The notes: generated from the letters alone by a model not told the origin. DNA of 64,000 nucleotides from Bradyrhizobium prioriisuperbiae (GCF_032397745.1 NZ_CP135921.1:7366501-7430500), one strand, 5' to 3'; counted from the first letter of the stretch, positions 32,530-40,646 are shown. A program made the numbers and translations.

Positions 32530-34236
32530 CTATCCTTCATTAATTCTTTTCACATCGGCAGCGATGGCACGAAGAAGATCGCTGCTATTGCACGCGTAGC
32601 CCAGGTCCGGATCTCCTTTAAGGAGTCTTTGCCAGGTTATTTTATCATAAATTTTATTCAGGGAGTCATTTTGTGCCGTAAGCTTCAGCTGCCAGATCGT
32701 AGATAGCCAACTTTCTAAACCCTTATGACGCGGGACTATCTCGGATAGCGCGATGAAGAATCCGTGCAGGTTATTGCCCTGGGCATTGGTCATTGCAGCC
32801 TGGTAGATTTCTCCGAGAGCTGGGTGTTGCCAATCGAGGTCCTGTTCGTCCTGCGCCGGCGCGCTCAGCTTCCCATCAATCAAGCTGACAATCGCTTCAA
32901 CCGCCAACTCATCGACTCGTGGTGTCTGAAAATTTTGCGCGATGCGTTCAGGATTGCTCGAGCTCGCCACCTCGCCGAAACCGTAATGCGACGCCCAGAT
33001 CGTCCGCGCCTGGGTTTCGTTGACACCCAGTTTTTGCAGTTGCTCGGCTTCCTCCGACGTAAAAGCAAGACCGGCACGGAGGCCATAAACGCTGTCGATG
33101 ATTTTGTTGCCGGCGGTTTCGAGCTTGTCGCGGGCGCGCAATCCGCTGCCCACCTGCGTTTCGGCCTTTATGGTTTCCAATGAATCCTGAAGCATGATGA
33201 TATGTTCCAGTTCCGATTCATCTATGCCATCCAAATCATCACCGGACACGTTCGAAAGGCCGCCTGCCTTCACCAGGCCCATCGCGATATACTTGTTGAT
33301 TGCTCGAATGTTCGCCGCAAGATCCTCGGTATGCTCATGAACCATCAGAATGTCTATGTAACCCAAGCGCTCCAGAGCTTCCCTGATGACATCTTCGATG
33401 AACGTCTTGGTGGCAGCGTGACCGACCTTGTATACGACCTTGAAGTCTCCCCGCGCCAATCCTGCTTCCTCGCAGGCGGCCGCCAAATCACCGACACTGA
33501 AACCATACGTCTTGGCAGCGTCGAAGCAGCGGTATCCCACCTTGATTGCCGCCATGACCGCGTCTTTGTTCTTGCCATCAAGGCCGAAAATCTTGCGATC
33601 TGATACTCCCCTTCCCCACTCCTGCGCCCGTACGGCCGGCGGTTCTTCGACGCGCCTCAGGATATTATCGGCATCTCTAATGACCAGCGGCGTCTCGCCT
33701 CGCGCCAGGCCCAACGGCTGCGCGTAAAATTCCCAGGTTGGGTCCCCGCCAAGAGGAAATCGTCGTGTCTTGAGATATCTTGGGCCGACGACATCATCGA
33801 TCTCGTACCATTGCCCCACTTTGATATCGTTGGGGTCCATAAGCTGGATGGTCCCGAGACCGTGCGCAACCGACGACAGCGCGTAGGCGTTCCGGTCGAC
33901 TGATTTCGTTTGCAAGGCCGCCTGTCCCCTGTCTGCCTCGACAGCGATCCCGTCATTCTTCTCAAGCGTCGGCGGCGCGCGGCTGTCCCTGTGCTGCACC
34001 ACATGCCGGGCCTCGCGCGGCAGGTCAGCATCTTGCCTTCCCGGATTCAAGACACGCTGCAATACACGTTGTAATTGGACCCCGCGACTTCGATCGAGCT
34101 CCTGGCGCATTTGCAGCAACAATTGTACGCGCGGGCTTTCATTCAGTGACATGCCCACGGTCCCGACGACAGCGGCCGGAGCGTTGTCGTCAGCCGACTT
34201 TTGGGGAACCTGATCCGCCTGCGTATAGCTGCTCAT
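32530..34236 (-). CDS. Candidate eCIS cargo E4: leader plus aldo/keto-reductase-like domain
   Basis: The ATG at 34236 matches the E3 start (an upstream ATG at 34263 is possible). The 568-residue protein carries the same leader as E3 at 31-67 (LNESPRVQ, then LQMRQELDRSRGVQ, QRVLQRVLNPGR), a spacer, and an aldo/keto-reductase-like domain from about residue 210. GYRCFDAAKTYG gives Asp239 and Tyr244, KVVYKVGH gives Lys270, and IDILMVHEH gives His300. These are the AKR catalytic tetrad with near-standard spacing. RALERLGYIDI- and GLVKAGGLSNV-like segments also fit the TIM barrel. The C-terminal 250 residues are unassigned and helical. A redox enzyme as eCIS cargo would be unusual. It follows E3 in the same orientation about 140 bases away. 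Confidence 0.78.
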   Translation of the reverse strand: MSSYTQADQVPQKSADDNAPAAVVGTVGMSLNESPRVQLLLQMRQELDRSRGVQLQRVLQRVLNPGRQDADLPREARHVVQHRDSRAPPTLEKNDGIAVEADRGQAALQTKSVDRNAYALSSVAHGLGTIQLMDPNDIKVGQWYEIDDVVGPRYLKTRRFPLGGDPTWEFYAQPLGLARGETPLVIRDADNILRRVEEPPAVRAQEWGRGVSDRKIFGLDGKNKDAVMAAIKVGYRCFDAAKTYGFSVGDLAAACEEAGLARGDFKVVYKVGHAATKTFIEDVIREALERLGYIDILMVHEHTEDLAANIRAINKYIAMGLVKAGGLSNVSGDDLDGIDESELEHIIMLQDSLETIKAETQVGSGLRARDKLETAGNKIIDSVYGLRAGLAFTSEEAEQLQKLGVNETQARTIWASHYGFGEVASSSNPERIAQNFQTPRVDELAVEAIVSLIDGKLSAPAQDEQDLDWQHPALGEIYQAAMTNAQGNNLHGFFIALSEIVPRHKGLESWLSTIWQLKLTAQNDSLNKIYDKITWQRLLKGDPDLGYACNSSDLLRAIAADVKRINEG

Positions 34237-34263
34237 GACGCCGCCGTTCTTGGTGCCTTGCAT

Positions 34264-34846
34264 GGTCGACAGCGATCATCATCGATGGCACCCGAAGGCG
34301 CAACGTTTTTGAACCGCCGGCGTGCCGCCCGGTTCGGCAAACCACTATTGCGCCCGCGCACAGACTAATGGTCCGCCCGGCACCAGCCTCGATTGCAAAA
34401 TCGCCGGCAAACCCGGTAGGCGTAAAGAAGGCGCCCGCCGAGCCATCGACGCGGCTCGCGCCCTCGCCTCCCCATTGGTCACTTTGGCCATCGGGAAAGT
34501 CTCACTTTTCGAAGCCAAGGGAGGGGTGCGTGACAGTCGGCCAGGCGCGCATGGCAACGATGATGAGCCAAGCAGGAAGCGCGGTTGAAGCGCATCAGGT
34601 GCCTCCCGCGATAAGCGAACGTTTGTCGCAATGAAAAAGCCCAGCTTGTCGGAGTGGAAAGTTTTAAAACTATTCGCGCTCCAACTCATCATTCACTTTG
34701 GGGAGCGGTCGCGTGGGGTACGAGGGCCTCCGATCCAAGCATTCCATGATGTTGTAGGGAGCTTACAACTTCGCCAAAGCCGTTTGAAAGGCCCCCCGTC
34801 GTCTCGATTTTCAAACGAATGAACAGTCGCGACAGATTGACGCATT
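34264..34846. other. Intergenic stretch upstream of cargo E4
   Basis: About 0.6 kb with no supported gene. The open frames here lack recognisable motifs. It probably contains the promoter for E4, but no clear -35/-10 pair could be picked. It ends at the tRNA-Lys fragment. Confidence 0.55.
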
Positions 34847-34896
34847 TGGTGGGCGCACCAGGGCTCGAACCTGGGACCCGCTGACTAAGAGTCAGC
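34847..34896 (-). pseudogene. tRNA-Lys(CTT) 3' half, 5' half missing (likely att remnant)
   Basis: On the minus strand the sequence reads an anticodon stem-loop GCTGA-CTCTTAG-TCAGC (anticodon CTT), a short variable loop, a T-arm CCAGG-TTCGAGC-CCTGG, and an acceptor 3' strand TGCGCCCA followed by an encoded CCA. The D-arm and 5' acceptor strand that should come before it are absent; the DNA there does not pair with the acceptor. Integrative elements often leave a copy of a tRNA 3' half as an attachment site, so this is probably an island boundary mark rather than a working tRNA. Confidence 0.7.
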
Positions 34897-35192
34897 GGAA
34901 CAACTTCACCGCCTCCATTCTCGATGACAAACTTCAAAATATCGACTCGCTGTCGACATTTCGACGCATGCGACGCCGCGATGCACACAGAGCACGCCCG
35001 GAAAAAAGGCGTGGAAACACGCGGCAATCGCGCACCGTGATGAGTCCAGGCTATCAATCCGTATGCACGTCCCTCTACCGACTCAATCTCGTCGTCGGTG
35101 AGATACTGCTCTGTTTGCCGTCATCCTTGCGGCGGCGCTCATCGTTCGCCGGCACGTCGAGCGTGCTGGCGGTCCGCCTCTCCCGTCGTCAG
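34897..35192. other. Short intergenic stretch between tRNA fragment and TonB-C-like gene
   Basis: About 300 bases; nothing recognisable. A 123-codon minus-strand frame that runs through the tRNA fragment (34689-35057) is an artefact of the T-arm sequence. Confidence 0.5.
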
Positions 35193-35681
35193 CTATCGCT
35201 TGAGATTGAGCGAAAACCGTAAATTAAGCGGCTGCAGCATTTCAGGTGGCGGCGCTTCGCCGATGTTGCCCCGCGTCAGGATCGTCCGCAAATCCGCATC
35301 CGCGCGGGTGTCCTTCAGCGCGGGAAACGATACCCGTTCCACCGTACCATCGGGATTGAGCCAGGCCTTGACCACCAGTGACTGCGGCAATCCGTCGTCC
35401 TTGCCGGCCCGCTCGCTTGCGTAGGCACGAAACCGATTTGCGGTTTCGTTATCGGCCCCGATCCATGTTTCGAACCGGTACTGCACCAGTTTCGCAAACT
35501 GCGCCCACGACGGCGGCGCCTTGCTCGGGTCACGATAGTCGAGACTCTGACCCGACACAGAAGCCGGATGCAGCAGGAACCCGGCACATAACGCGAGCGC
35601 CACGACGATCGGCCGCCACCGCATTCCGAACCGCGAACTGACAATGAGCATTGGAGCAACAGACCTGAAGATTAAGAGCAA
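35193..35681 (-). CDS. Exported protein with TonB-C-like domain
   Basis: The protein (162 residues) has a signal peptide or anchor (RPIVVALALCAGFLLHPASVSGQ) and a C-terminal domain resembling TonB-C: VVKAWLNPDGTVERVSF, a run of polar helix, then PPPEMLQPLNLRFSLNL. It has no Pro-rich spacer. It is clearly paralogous to the protein at 37875-38372, which shares the [ND]PDGxIER and PPPxMLQPLxLR blocks. It is the last gene of a long minus-strand envelope cluster. The role is unknown; it might dock a Ton-like complex to an outer-membrane partner. Confidence 0.75.
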   Translation of the reverse strand: MLLIFRSVAPMLIVSSRFGMRWRPIVVALALCAGFLLHPASVSGQSLDYRDPSKAPPSWAQFAKLVQYRFETWIGADNETANRFRAYASERAGKDDGLPQSLVVKAWLNPDGTVERVSFPALKDTRADADLRTILTRGNIGEAPPPEMLQPLNLRFSLNLKR

Positions 35682-35707
35682 GGCGGGAAGATCCCGACTT
35701 TGAACGT

Positions 35708-36448
35708 CTAATTTTGCAGACAGGTGACACGGGCCGAGATCGAAGCGGCGCGGTTCGCACGCGACGCACTGCCCGCTAGCTGAGGCCTGTCGTCCTCGTC
35801 GAAGCGGACACCATTTCCGGCAAGAAATGTCTTGGCTTCGGCGGCCCCCACCGCGAGCACACGGTTGACCATGGTGCGGCGGCTGATCACGCCTTCCACC
35901 AGGCCGCGGCTATCCAGCACCGGTGCTCCGCTCGCGCCGAACGTGACGTTGGAATCGATCACGAGATAACCAGCTTCGCTACCGCCGAAATTCGGCGTGA
36001 CGGTTGCATTGGCAAGGGTTCCGCCGCCGGCCTGCATGCCCGACAGCTTGTCATAGGCAGACACGAACACCATGCGGTTTGCGACCGCGGTGACGTTGCG
36101 CGGAAACACCGCCGCGAGTCCGAGCGTCCTGGGTACCTTGATCAGGGCGATATCAAATCGGTCAGACAGCGCGACAACACGTGCCGCAAGGGTGCGGCCT
36201 TCCTTGTCGACCACGACCCGCAGGCAATCCTCCACCGCGTGACGGGCCGTTATCATTGATCCCGAATTATCGACAAAAAACGCCGTGCCGGACTTTTCAC
36301 GCCGGCCGCCGGCGGACTCCGGAGACCGCGACAGTGGTTGCGGCGCGACGTGGTCGTGCATCTGCACAGGCTGCCAGAACTGGGCCCGCACGGGCACGGC
36401 GGCAAACGCGGTGAACCCGCACAGCAAGATCAAACCGCGTATCATCAC
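35708..36448 (-). CDS. Secreted trypsin-like serine protease
   Basis: The protein (246 residues) has a signal peptide (LILLCGFTAFAAVPVRAQ). The S1/HtrA-type triad is present: His in MITARHAVEDC, Asp in FDIALIKV, and Ser in TFGASGAPVLD, where the usual GNSGGP reads GASGAP. No PDZ domain follows, so it is a simple periplasmic protease rather than a full DegP. Its position among TonB-like and porin genes suggests envelope quality control or processing. This is a context inference. Confidence 0.8.
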   Translation of the reverse strand: MMIRGLILLCGFTAFAAVPVRAQFWQPVQMHDHVAPQPLSRSPESAGGRREKSGTAFFVDNSGSMITARHAVEDCLRVVVDKEGRTLAARVVALSDRFDIALIKVPRTLGLAAVFPRNVTAVANRMVFVSAYDKLSGMQAGGGTLANATVTPNFGGSEAGYLVIDSNVTFGASGAPVLDSRGLVEGVISRRTMVNRVLAVGAAEAKTFLAGNGVRFDEDDRPQLAGSASRANRAASISARVTCLQN

Positions 36449-36534
36449 ACCTTACCGCCGTCCATGGCGAATCGCATGGTTGTGTGTCGCGCCGTCGCGA
36501 CCTCAAGCGAACGGCCGCCCTGCGCCATCCCCAT

Positions 36535-36954
36535 TCATCGATGCCCAAGCGGTGACACATAAACCGGCGCAGGGGGCCGGTAGGGATAGACGGAAACTCC
36601 GAAATTCCGGCCATATTGCTGCTGAACGCCGGGAATGTTCACGACACCGATTTTCGGATCAGAAGACTTGGCGTCGATCGGTGGCGTATTTGTTACAGGC
36701 GGATTCACGCGATTGACCTCTTGTTTCAGCTTTTGGTTGAGGCAGCCTAACGATCGCTCGCTACCGCTCCCGCCGTCGCAACGCTCCGGCGACCCGCGCG
36801 AGACGCCCGCTCCGGGCGAAACGCTCGGCCCCACGGTGGGGGCATTCGGCGGCGGCGCGCCGACAATAATTTCCGGCAGCGCGGTTCGCTCTTCCGCTTG
36901 TGCGGGCATGACCACAACGACCGCAATTGCCGTAGCAAAGATGATTGTTCTCAT
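36535..36954 (-). CDS. Small exported Pro-rich protein of unknown function
   Basis: The protein (139 residues) has a signal peptide (TIIFATAIAVVVVMPAQA) and a low-complexity mature part rich in Pro, Gly, Ser and Val, with one pair of cysteines (ERCDG and LGCLN). No domain is recognised. It lies in the same orientation between the lytic transglycosylase and the protease and is probably part of the envelope cluster. Confidence 0.6.
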   Translation of the reverse strand: MRTIIFATAIAVVVVMPAQAEERTALPEIIVGAPPPNAPTVGPSVSPGAGVSRGSPERCDGGSGSERSLGCLNQKLKQEVNRVNPPVTNTPPIDAKSSDPKIGVVNIPGVQQQYGRNFGVSVYPYRPPAPVYVSPLGHR

Positions 36955-37048
36955 CGAAAGCTCCTCGCGAGCCGATCGGTCGTCACCACATTGTCCGAAG
37001 ACGAATTACCGAAAAATGGTCACCGGCGGCGGCGAGATCAATGCGGTC

Positions 37049-37873
37049 CTATCGCCCTCCCCGCACCTGAACCACAATCGCACTGAGCCGGGTATTGAGT
37101 GCTGCGAGATCGACCCTTCCGATCTGCGACCCACCGAGGCCACGGCACCTGCGGCCGCAACTGCTGCCGCCGCCACCACCCGGTTGACCGAAAGTAGCGA
37201 CTGGAACGTTGCCCGTGACCTGGAACCCGCGGGCAACGAGCTTGGACCGCACCGCCAGGCAATAATTGACCGAGAGATAGGAGAACCGGGTTTCGCCGTG
37301 GCCAGCCCGGTATTTCATCACCGCAGTGCAGAGATCGCCGCCGGCAAGACGCCATGCCTGCGCGAGATACATCGTGCCATAGCGGATATTGGTCTCCGGC
37401 CCCGCAAGATCCGCGAGCGAGCCGTTGAACCCAAGCATCCGGGCTGTCGATGGCAGGATCTGCATCAACCCGATTTCGCCGACGCCTCCGATGGCACCGG
37501 GATTGTAGCCGCTTTCCACGCCCATCACCGCTTCCGCGATTTCCGGCGCAAGGCCCGTCCCCGTCACCGCCTTCTCGATCAGCGCGCGATAACGCGCGCG
37601 TGCATCAAGGCCGCGTAGCGCGGGCGCGTCATCCTTTGCGGAACTTTCGATGTTCTTGTGCGGATCGGATGGTCTCTTGGGCGTCGCATCATCGGCTTGC
37701 GGCGGCGCTTCGATCGCCGCAAAGCGGGTATCGAACGAGGTCGACGGCGTCGACGCCTCGGCAAAAGCGGCCACAGGCGCAAGAACAACGCCGGCAAACA
37801 GAGCGCATGCCACCAGCCATCCGGACGCGAAGCACGGTCGAAACGGAGGCAAGCTGCGAGCGGCCTTCGACAT
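37049..37873 (-). CDS. Lytic transglycosylase (SLT domain)
   Basis: The protein (274 residues) has an N-terminal signal or anchor (GWLVACALFAGVVLAPVAAFA), a linker, and an SLT domain. The catalytic Glu is in AVMGVESGYNPGAIG, followed by GLMQILPSTARMLGF, NIRYGTMYLAQ and the AVMKYRAGHG motif. It cleaves peptidoglycan glycan strands with 1,6-anhydro formation. Such enzymes are often linked to secretion assemblies that span the wall. A Gly/Cys/Arg-rich segment follows the domain. Confidence 0.88.
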   Translation of the reverse strand: MSKAARSLPPFRPCFASGWLVACALFAGVVLAPVAAFAEASTPSTSFDTRFAAIEAPPQADDATPKRPSDPHKNIESSAKDDAPALRGLDARARYRALIEKAVTGTGLAPEIAEAVMGVESGYNPGAIGGVGEIGLMQILPSTARMLGFNGSLADLAGPETNIRYGTMYLAQAWRLAGGDLCTAVMKYRAGHGETRFSYLSVNYCLAVRSKLVARGFQVTGNVPVATFGQPGGGGGSSCGRRCRGLGGSQIGRVDLAALNTRLSAIVVQVRGGR

Positions 37874-37874
37874 G

Positions 37875-38372
37875 CTATTTCCCTTGCGCCGGCTGGTCGT
37901 TGGGGCGAAGGGTCAATCGCAGGTGGAGAGGCTGCAGCATGTCAGGCGGTGGCGCGCCAACATCGCCTCGGATGAGCAGCGTGCGCAGGTTGATTGAAGC
38001 ACCCTGATCAAGGCCCTCGAATTCTACGCGCTCGATCCTGCCGTCAGGCTGGATCCAAGTGCGTACGGTAACCGCAACCGGCGCGGTGCCTCCGGACCCG
38101 GTGCGCTGTTCGAGCTGAGCGTGAAACAGTTGAGCGGCATCATCATCGGCCGCGAGGCGTTGCTGGAACCGGCCTTGCAACTGCCGGGCGAACGCCTGCC
38201 ACGCTGCAGGTGCGGACGCCGCGGCCCGGTAGTCACTTCGCTGCGCAACCGCCGGCGTTGTCCCGGTCGTCACAGTGGCCCCCAGCAGCCCTGTGACGGT
38301 GCCGAGCCAGCCGAACAGCCCACCCCACCGCCCGCCCTGGTTCGCGCTGTTCTTCACCATATCGTCATCCAT
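37875..38372 (-). CDS. TonB-C-like protein, paralogue of 35193-35681
   Basis: The protein (165 residues) has a hydrophobic N-terminal segment (GLFGWLGTVTGLLGATVTTG) and a C-terminal domain with VRTWIQPDGRIERVEFEG and PPPDMLQPLHLRLTL. The order of blocks is the same as in the other TonB-C-like proteins of this cluster. There is no Pro-rich periplasm-spanning region. It starts about 50 bases after the YbjN gene and ends two bases before the lytic transglycosylase start, so it is part of the same transcript. Confidence 0.72.
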   Translation of the reverse strand: MDDDMVKNSANQGGRWGGLFGWLGTVTGLLGATVTTGTTPAVAQRSDYRAAASAPAAWQAFARQLQGRFQQRLAADDDAAQLFHAQLEQRTGSGGTAPVAVTVRTWIQPDGRIERVEFEGLDQGASINLRTLLIRGDVGAPPPDMLQPLHLRLTLRPNDQPAQGK

Positions 38373-38422
38373 CGCGGCGCACGCCCGGTTGTCCGTGGTG
38401 CGGTCCGCGTCACTCCCGCGAC

Positions 38423-38959
38423 TTACTGAATAGTGGCGGGTGCACCAAGATCCGCAGCACGATCGAGCGCCGGTTCCTCGGCTTTTGCCGCTGGTTGCGC
38501 GACGGGGGCCGTCGCACCATTGGTCGCGCCCAGTTTGCGCAGTTCTTCACGCAGATAGGCAATCAACTCCTGGACCAGCCGATCCCAGATTTCGATCTGC
38601 CCGCGCAGATAATTCGGCGCGACACCGCCGGCGACCGAGACATCGAGGCAAAATACCAGGAACGGATGGCTGACCTGCAGTCGTCCGAAACGGCGGGTCG
38701 CATTCCAGCGATTGACCAGATCGAGCGGCAATTCACCCTGCACCTGGAGCGCTGCGACAAGAGCGACGTCGGCAAACGCTTGCTCTTCGCCGACGAACTG
38801 GTTGCCCGGACGGATATCGAACGCCAGGCCCGCGGTCGCCGATCGCAAATATTGAATATTGGCGACCGGATCGGTCAGCGCCTCGACGCGGTAACCGGCG
38901 CTCTGGAAACCCTCGCGCAGCGTGTCGAGGGAGAGCTTAGTGATGACGGCATCAGTCAT
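38423..38959 (-). CDS. YbjN domain-containing protein
   Basis: The protein (178 residues) begins ITKLSLDTLREGFQSAGYRVE and continues IQYLRSATAGLAFDIRPGNQ, LPLDLVNRWNATRRFGRL and FLVFCLDVSVAGGV, matching the YbjN/T3S-chaperone-like fold. The tail is Ala/Pro-rich. YbjN proteins are thought to act as small binding or chaperone proteins; no enzyme motif is present. It has no signal peptide, unlike its neighbours, so it is probably cytoplasmic. Confidence 0.75.
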   Translation of the reverse strand: MTDAVITKLSLDTLREGFQSAGYRVEALTDPVANIQYLRSATAGLAFDIRPGNQFVGEEQAFADVALVAALQVQGELPLDLVNRWNATRRFGRLQVSHPFLVFCLDVSVAGGVAPNYLRGQIEIWDRLVQELIAYLREELRKLGATNGATAPVAQPAAKAEEPALDRAADLGAPATIQ

Positions 38960-38974
38960 GGAATTCTCCAGATG

Positions 38975-40054
38975 TTATTTTCGGGAGTTGTCGAGCAGGT
39001 TCGACAACGCGAGTTCGTTGAGCACCGGCGGATTCTGCTTTTGCAGATCCGCGAGATAAGCGCGCCGCAGCATGGTCGCGCGCTCGGAGCGAATTTGCTG
39101 CACGAGCTGTTCGCGGACTTCGGGTAGCGTGCGGGTGTAGGATGCCTTGGTATCGATCAGCTTGAGGATGTGCCAGCCGTCGTCGAGCTTGACCGGATCG
39201 GACACGGTATTCTTTGTGAGCCCCATCACCTGAGTGCGAATTTCGGGCCTGATCTGATTTTCGGCGACCCAGCCAAGATCGCCGCCGTCCTTCGCGTCGT
39301 TATTGCTGGAGCTGGCAATGGCGCCAAAATCCGCGCCAGGAACCTTCAGTTTGCGGACGACGTCATCGAGCTCTTGCTTGGCCTTGTCCTCGGCAGCCTT
39401 GTCGGCCTCCTTTGGCGCAGCAATGAAGATCTGCGCCAATTGGAACTGGCGCGGCATCAGGAAGGCGCTGCGATTGGCGTCATAGACCTTCTGCACATCA
39501 TCATCGCTGGGAAAGTTGGCGGGCGGGGTCGTGACCGACTGCAGATAAAGCTCGACCACTGCGCTTTCGCGCATCCGGTCGAGTTGCGCAGCGACCGCGG
39601 GCTTCTGGTCCCATTTCTTGGCCAGCGCCTCCTGCAGCACCAGCCGGTTGGCGAGCAGCAGGCGCACAGCCTGGCTGAGCAACGCCGGATCCTTGGCCAG
39701 GGCGGCCTGCTCGCGCGGACCGAGCGCCGCTACATAGCTGCGCAAATCGTCCGCCGATACGTTGACGTTGCCGACGCGCGCGATGACGTCCTCGCCACCC
39801 GCTGCCTTGCCGGTCGCTAGACCTTGCGTGGTTCCCGAAATGGTTCCCTGCGCCGCCTGCACCGGCACCGGCTGCGATTGAGCCGCCGTCGGTTGTGGCG
39901 CGGGCTTCGGCTTGGCCTGCGCCTGGACTGGGCGCGGCGCCGGCGGCGTCAACGTCTGCGCCAGCGCAACCATTGGGGTGCAGAGCACGGTCGCGGCAAC
40001 GGCCGCGATGCCGGCGGATTGCACCACTTTGATGAGAACGGATGCGTTGGTCAT
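38975..40054 (-). CDS. Periplasmic parvulin-type peptidyl-prolyl isomerase
   Basis: The protein (359 residues) has a signal peptide (GIAAVAATVLCTPMVALAQ), a long Pro/Gln/Lys linker, a SurA-like N-terminal helical part (LLSQAVRLLLANRLVLQEAL, then LYLQSVTTP) and a rotamase domain (FQLAQIFIAAPKEADKAA, then DLGWVAENQIRPEI and GWHILKLIDTK). It probably helps fold or target the outer-membrane proteins of this cluster (TpsB pore and porin). The gene overlaps the preceding coiled-coil gene by four bases. Confidence 0.88.
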   Translation of the reverse strand: MTNASVLIKVVQSAGIAAVAATVLCTPMVALAQTLTPPAPRPVQAQAKPKPAPQPTAAQSQPVPVQAAQGTISGTTQGLATGKAAGGEDVIARVGNVNVSADDLRSYVAALGPREQAALAKDPALLSQAVRLLLANRLVLQEALAKKWDQKPAVAAQLDRMRESAVVELYLQSVTTPPANFPSDDDVQKVYDANRSAFLMPRQFQLAQIFIAAPKEADKAAEDKAKQELDDVVRKLKVPGADFGAIASSSNNDAKDGGDLGWVAENQIRPEIRTQVMGLTKNTVSDPVKLDDGWHILKLIDTKASYTRTLPEVREQLVQQIRSERATMLRRAYLADLQKQNPPVLNELALSNLLDNSRK

Positions 40055-40644
40055 GGGTTCTCCTTCTGATCGAGGAACTTGTCGTAGGTGTCCTGCAGCT
40101 GGTTCTGCATCTCGACCCGGCGCAGTTCCAGTACCGGCTCGCGGGCGACGATGGTGTCACCGATGGTCACTTCCTTGTAACGCTGCACCAAGTCCTTGCC
40201 GGCTTTGATCAGCAGGGTGTTCTTGGCCAGGCAGCTCTTGGTGCTGGCCTTGTAGGTGGTGGCTTCGCTTTCGAACTTGGCGCGCTCGGCATCCTTGGAA
40301 CGCGCGACAGTGGCGGCCTCCTCATAGGCGGCCTTCCACTTGTCCAAGGTTTGATCGCGTTCGGTCAGGCGTTGGTTGAATTCGTCCACCGCTTCACGAT
40401 GCTCCTTCTCGATCTTCTTGACCTGCGCTTTGGCGGCGTCGATTTCGGCCTTTGCCGCGGCTTTTTCGCGATCAGCGTCGGTAAGTTTAGCTTGCAGCGC
40501 CGTACGCTGGTCTTCCAGCGCACGGGTCTGCATGGTGGCGCTGCGCAAGGCCTCGCGCAGGCGGTCGGTTTCAGACTGGGCGAGCGCCATGCTGGACACG
40601 AGTGTCGCCGCCGCGATCACCACGAGATGGATGCGGATACGCAT
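40051..40644 (-). CDS. Periplasmic coiled-coil protein
   Basis: The protein (197 residues) has a signal peptide (LVVIAAATLVSSMALAQ) followed by a long, highly charged heptad region (about residues 25-135, rich in Lys/Glu/Ala/Asp). The C-terminus contains one Cys (KSCLAKN). It overlaps the parvulin gene (ATGA) and starts two bases after the porin stop, so these genes are tightly coupled. The function is unknown; it may be a periplasmic scaffold or chaperone. Confidence 0.7.
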   Translation of the reverse strand: MRIRIHLVVIAAATLVSSMALAQSETDRLREALRSATMQTRALEDQRTALQAKLTDADREKAAAKAEIDAAKAQVKKIEKEHREAVDEFNQRLTERDQTLDKWKAAYEEAATVARSKDAERAKFESEATTYKASTKSCLAKNTLLIKAGKDLVQRYKEVTIGDTIVAREPVLELRRVEMQNQLQDTYDKFLDQKENP

Positions 40645-40646
40645 GA

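Noticed and set aside
34689..35057. 123-residue minus-strand frame
   Set aside because: It runs through the tRNA-Lys fragment; the RVPGSSPGAPTK stretch is translated T-arm sequence, a common artefact.
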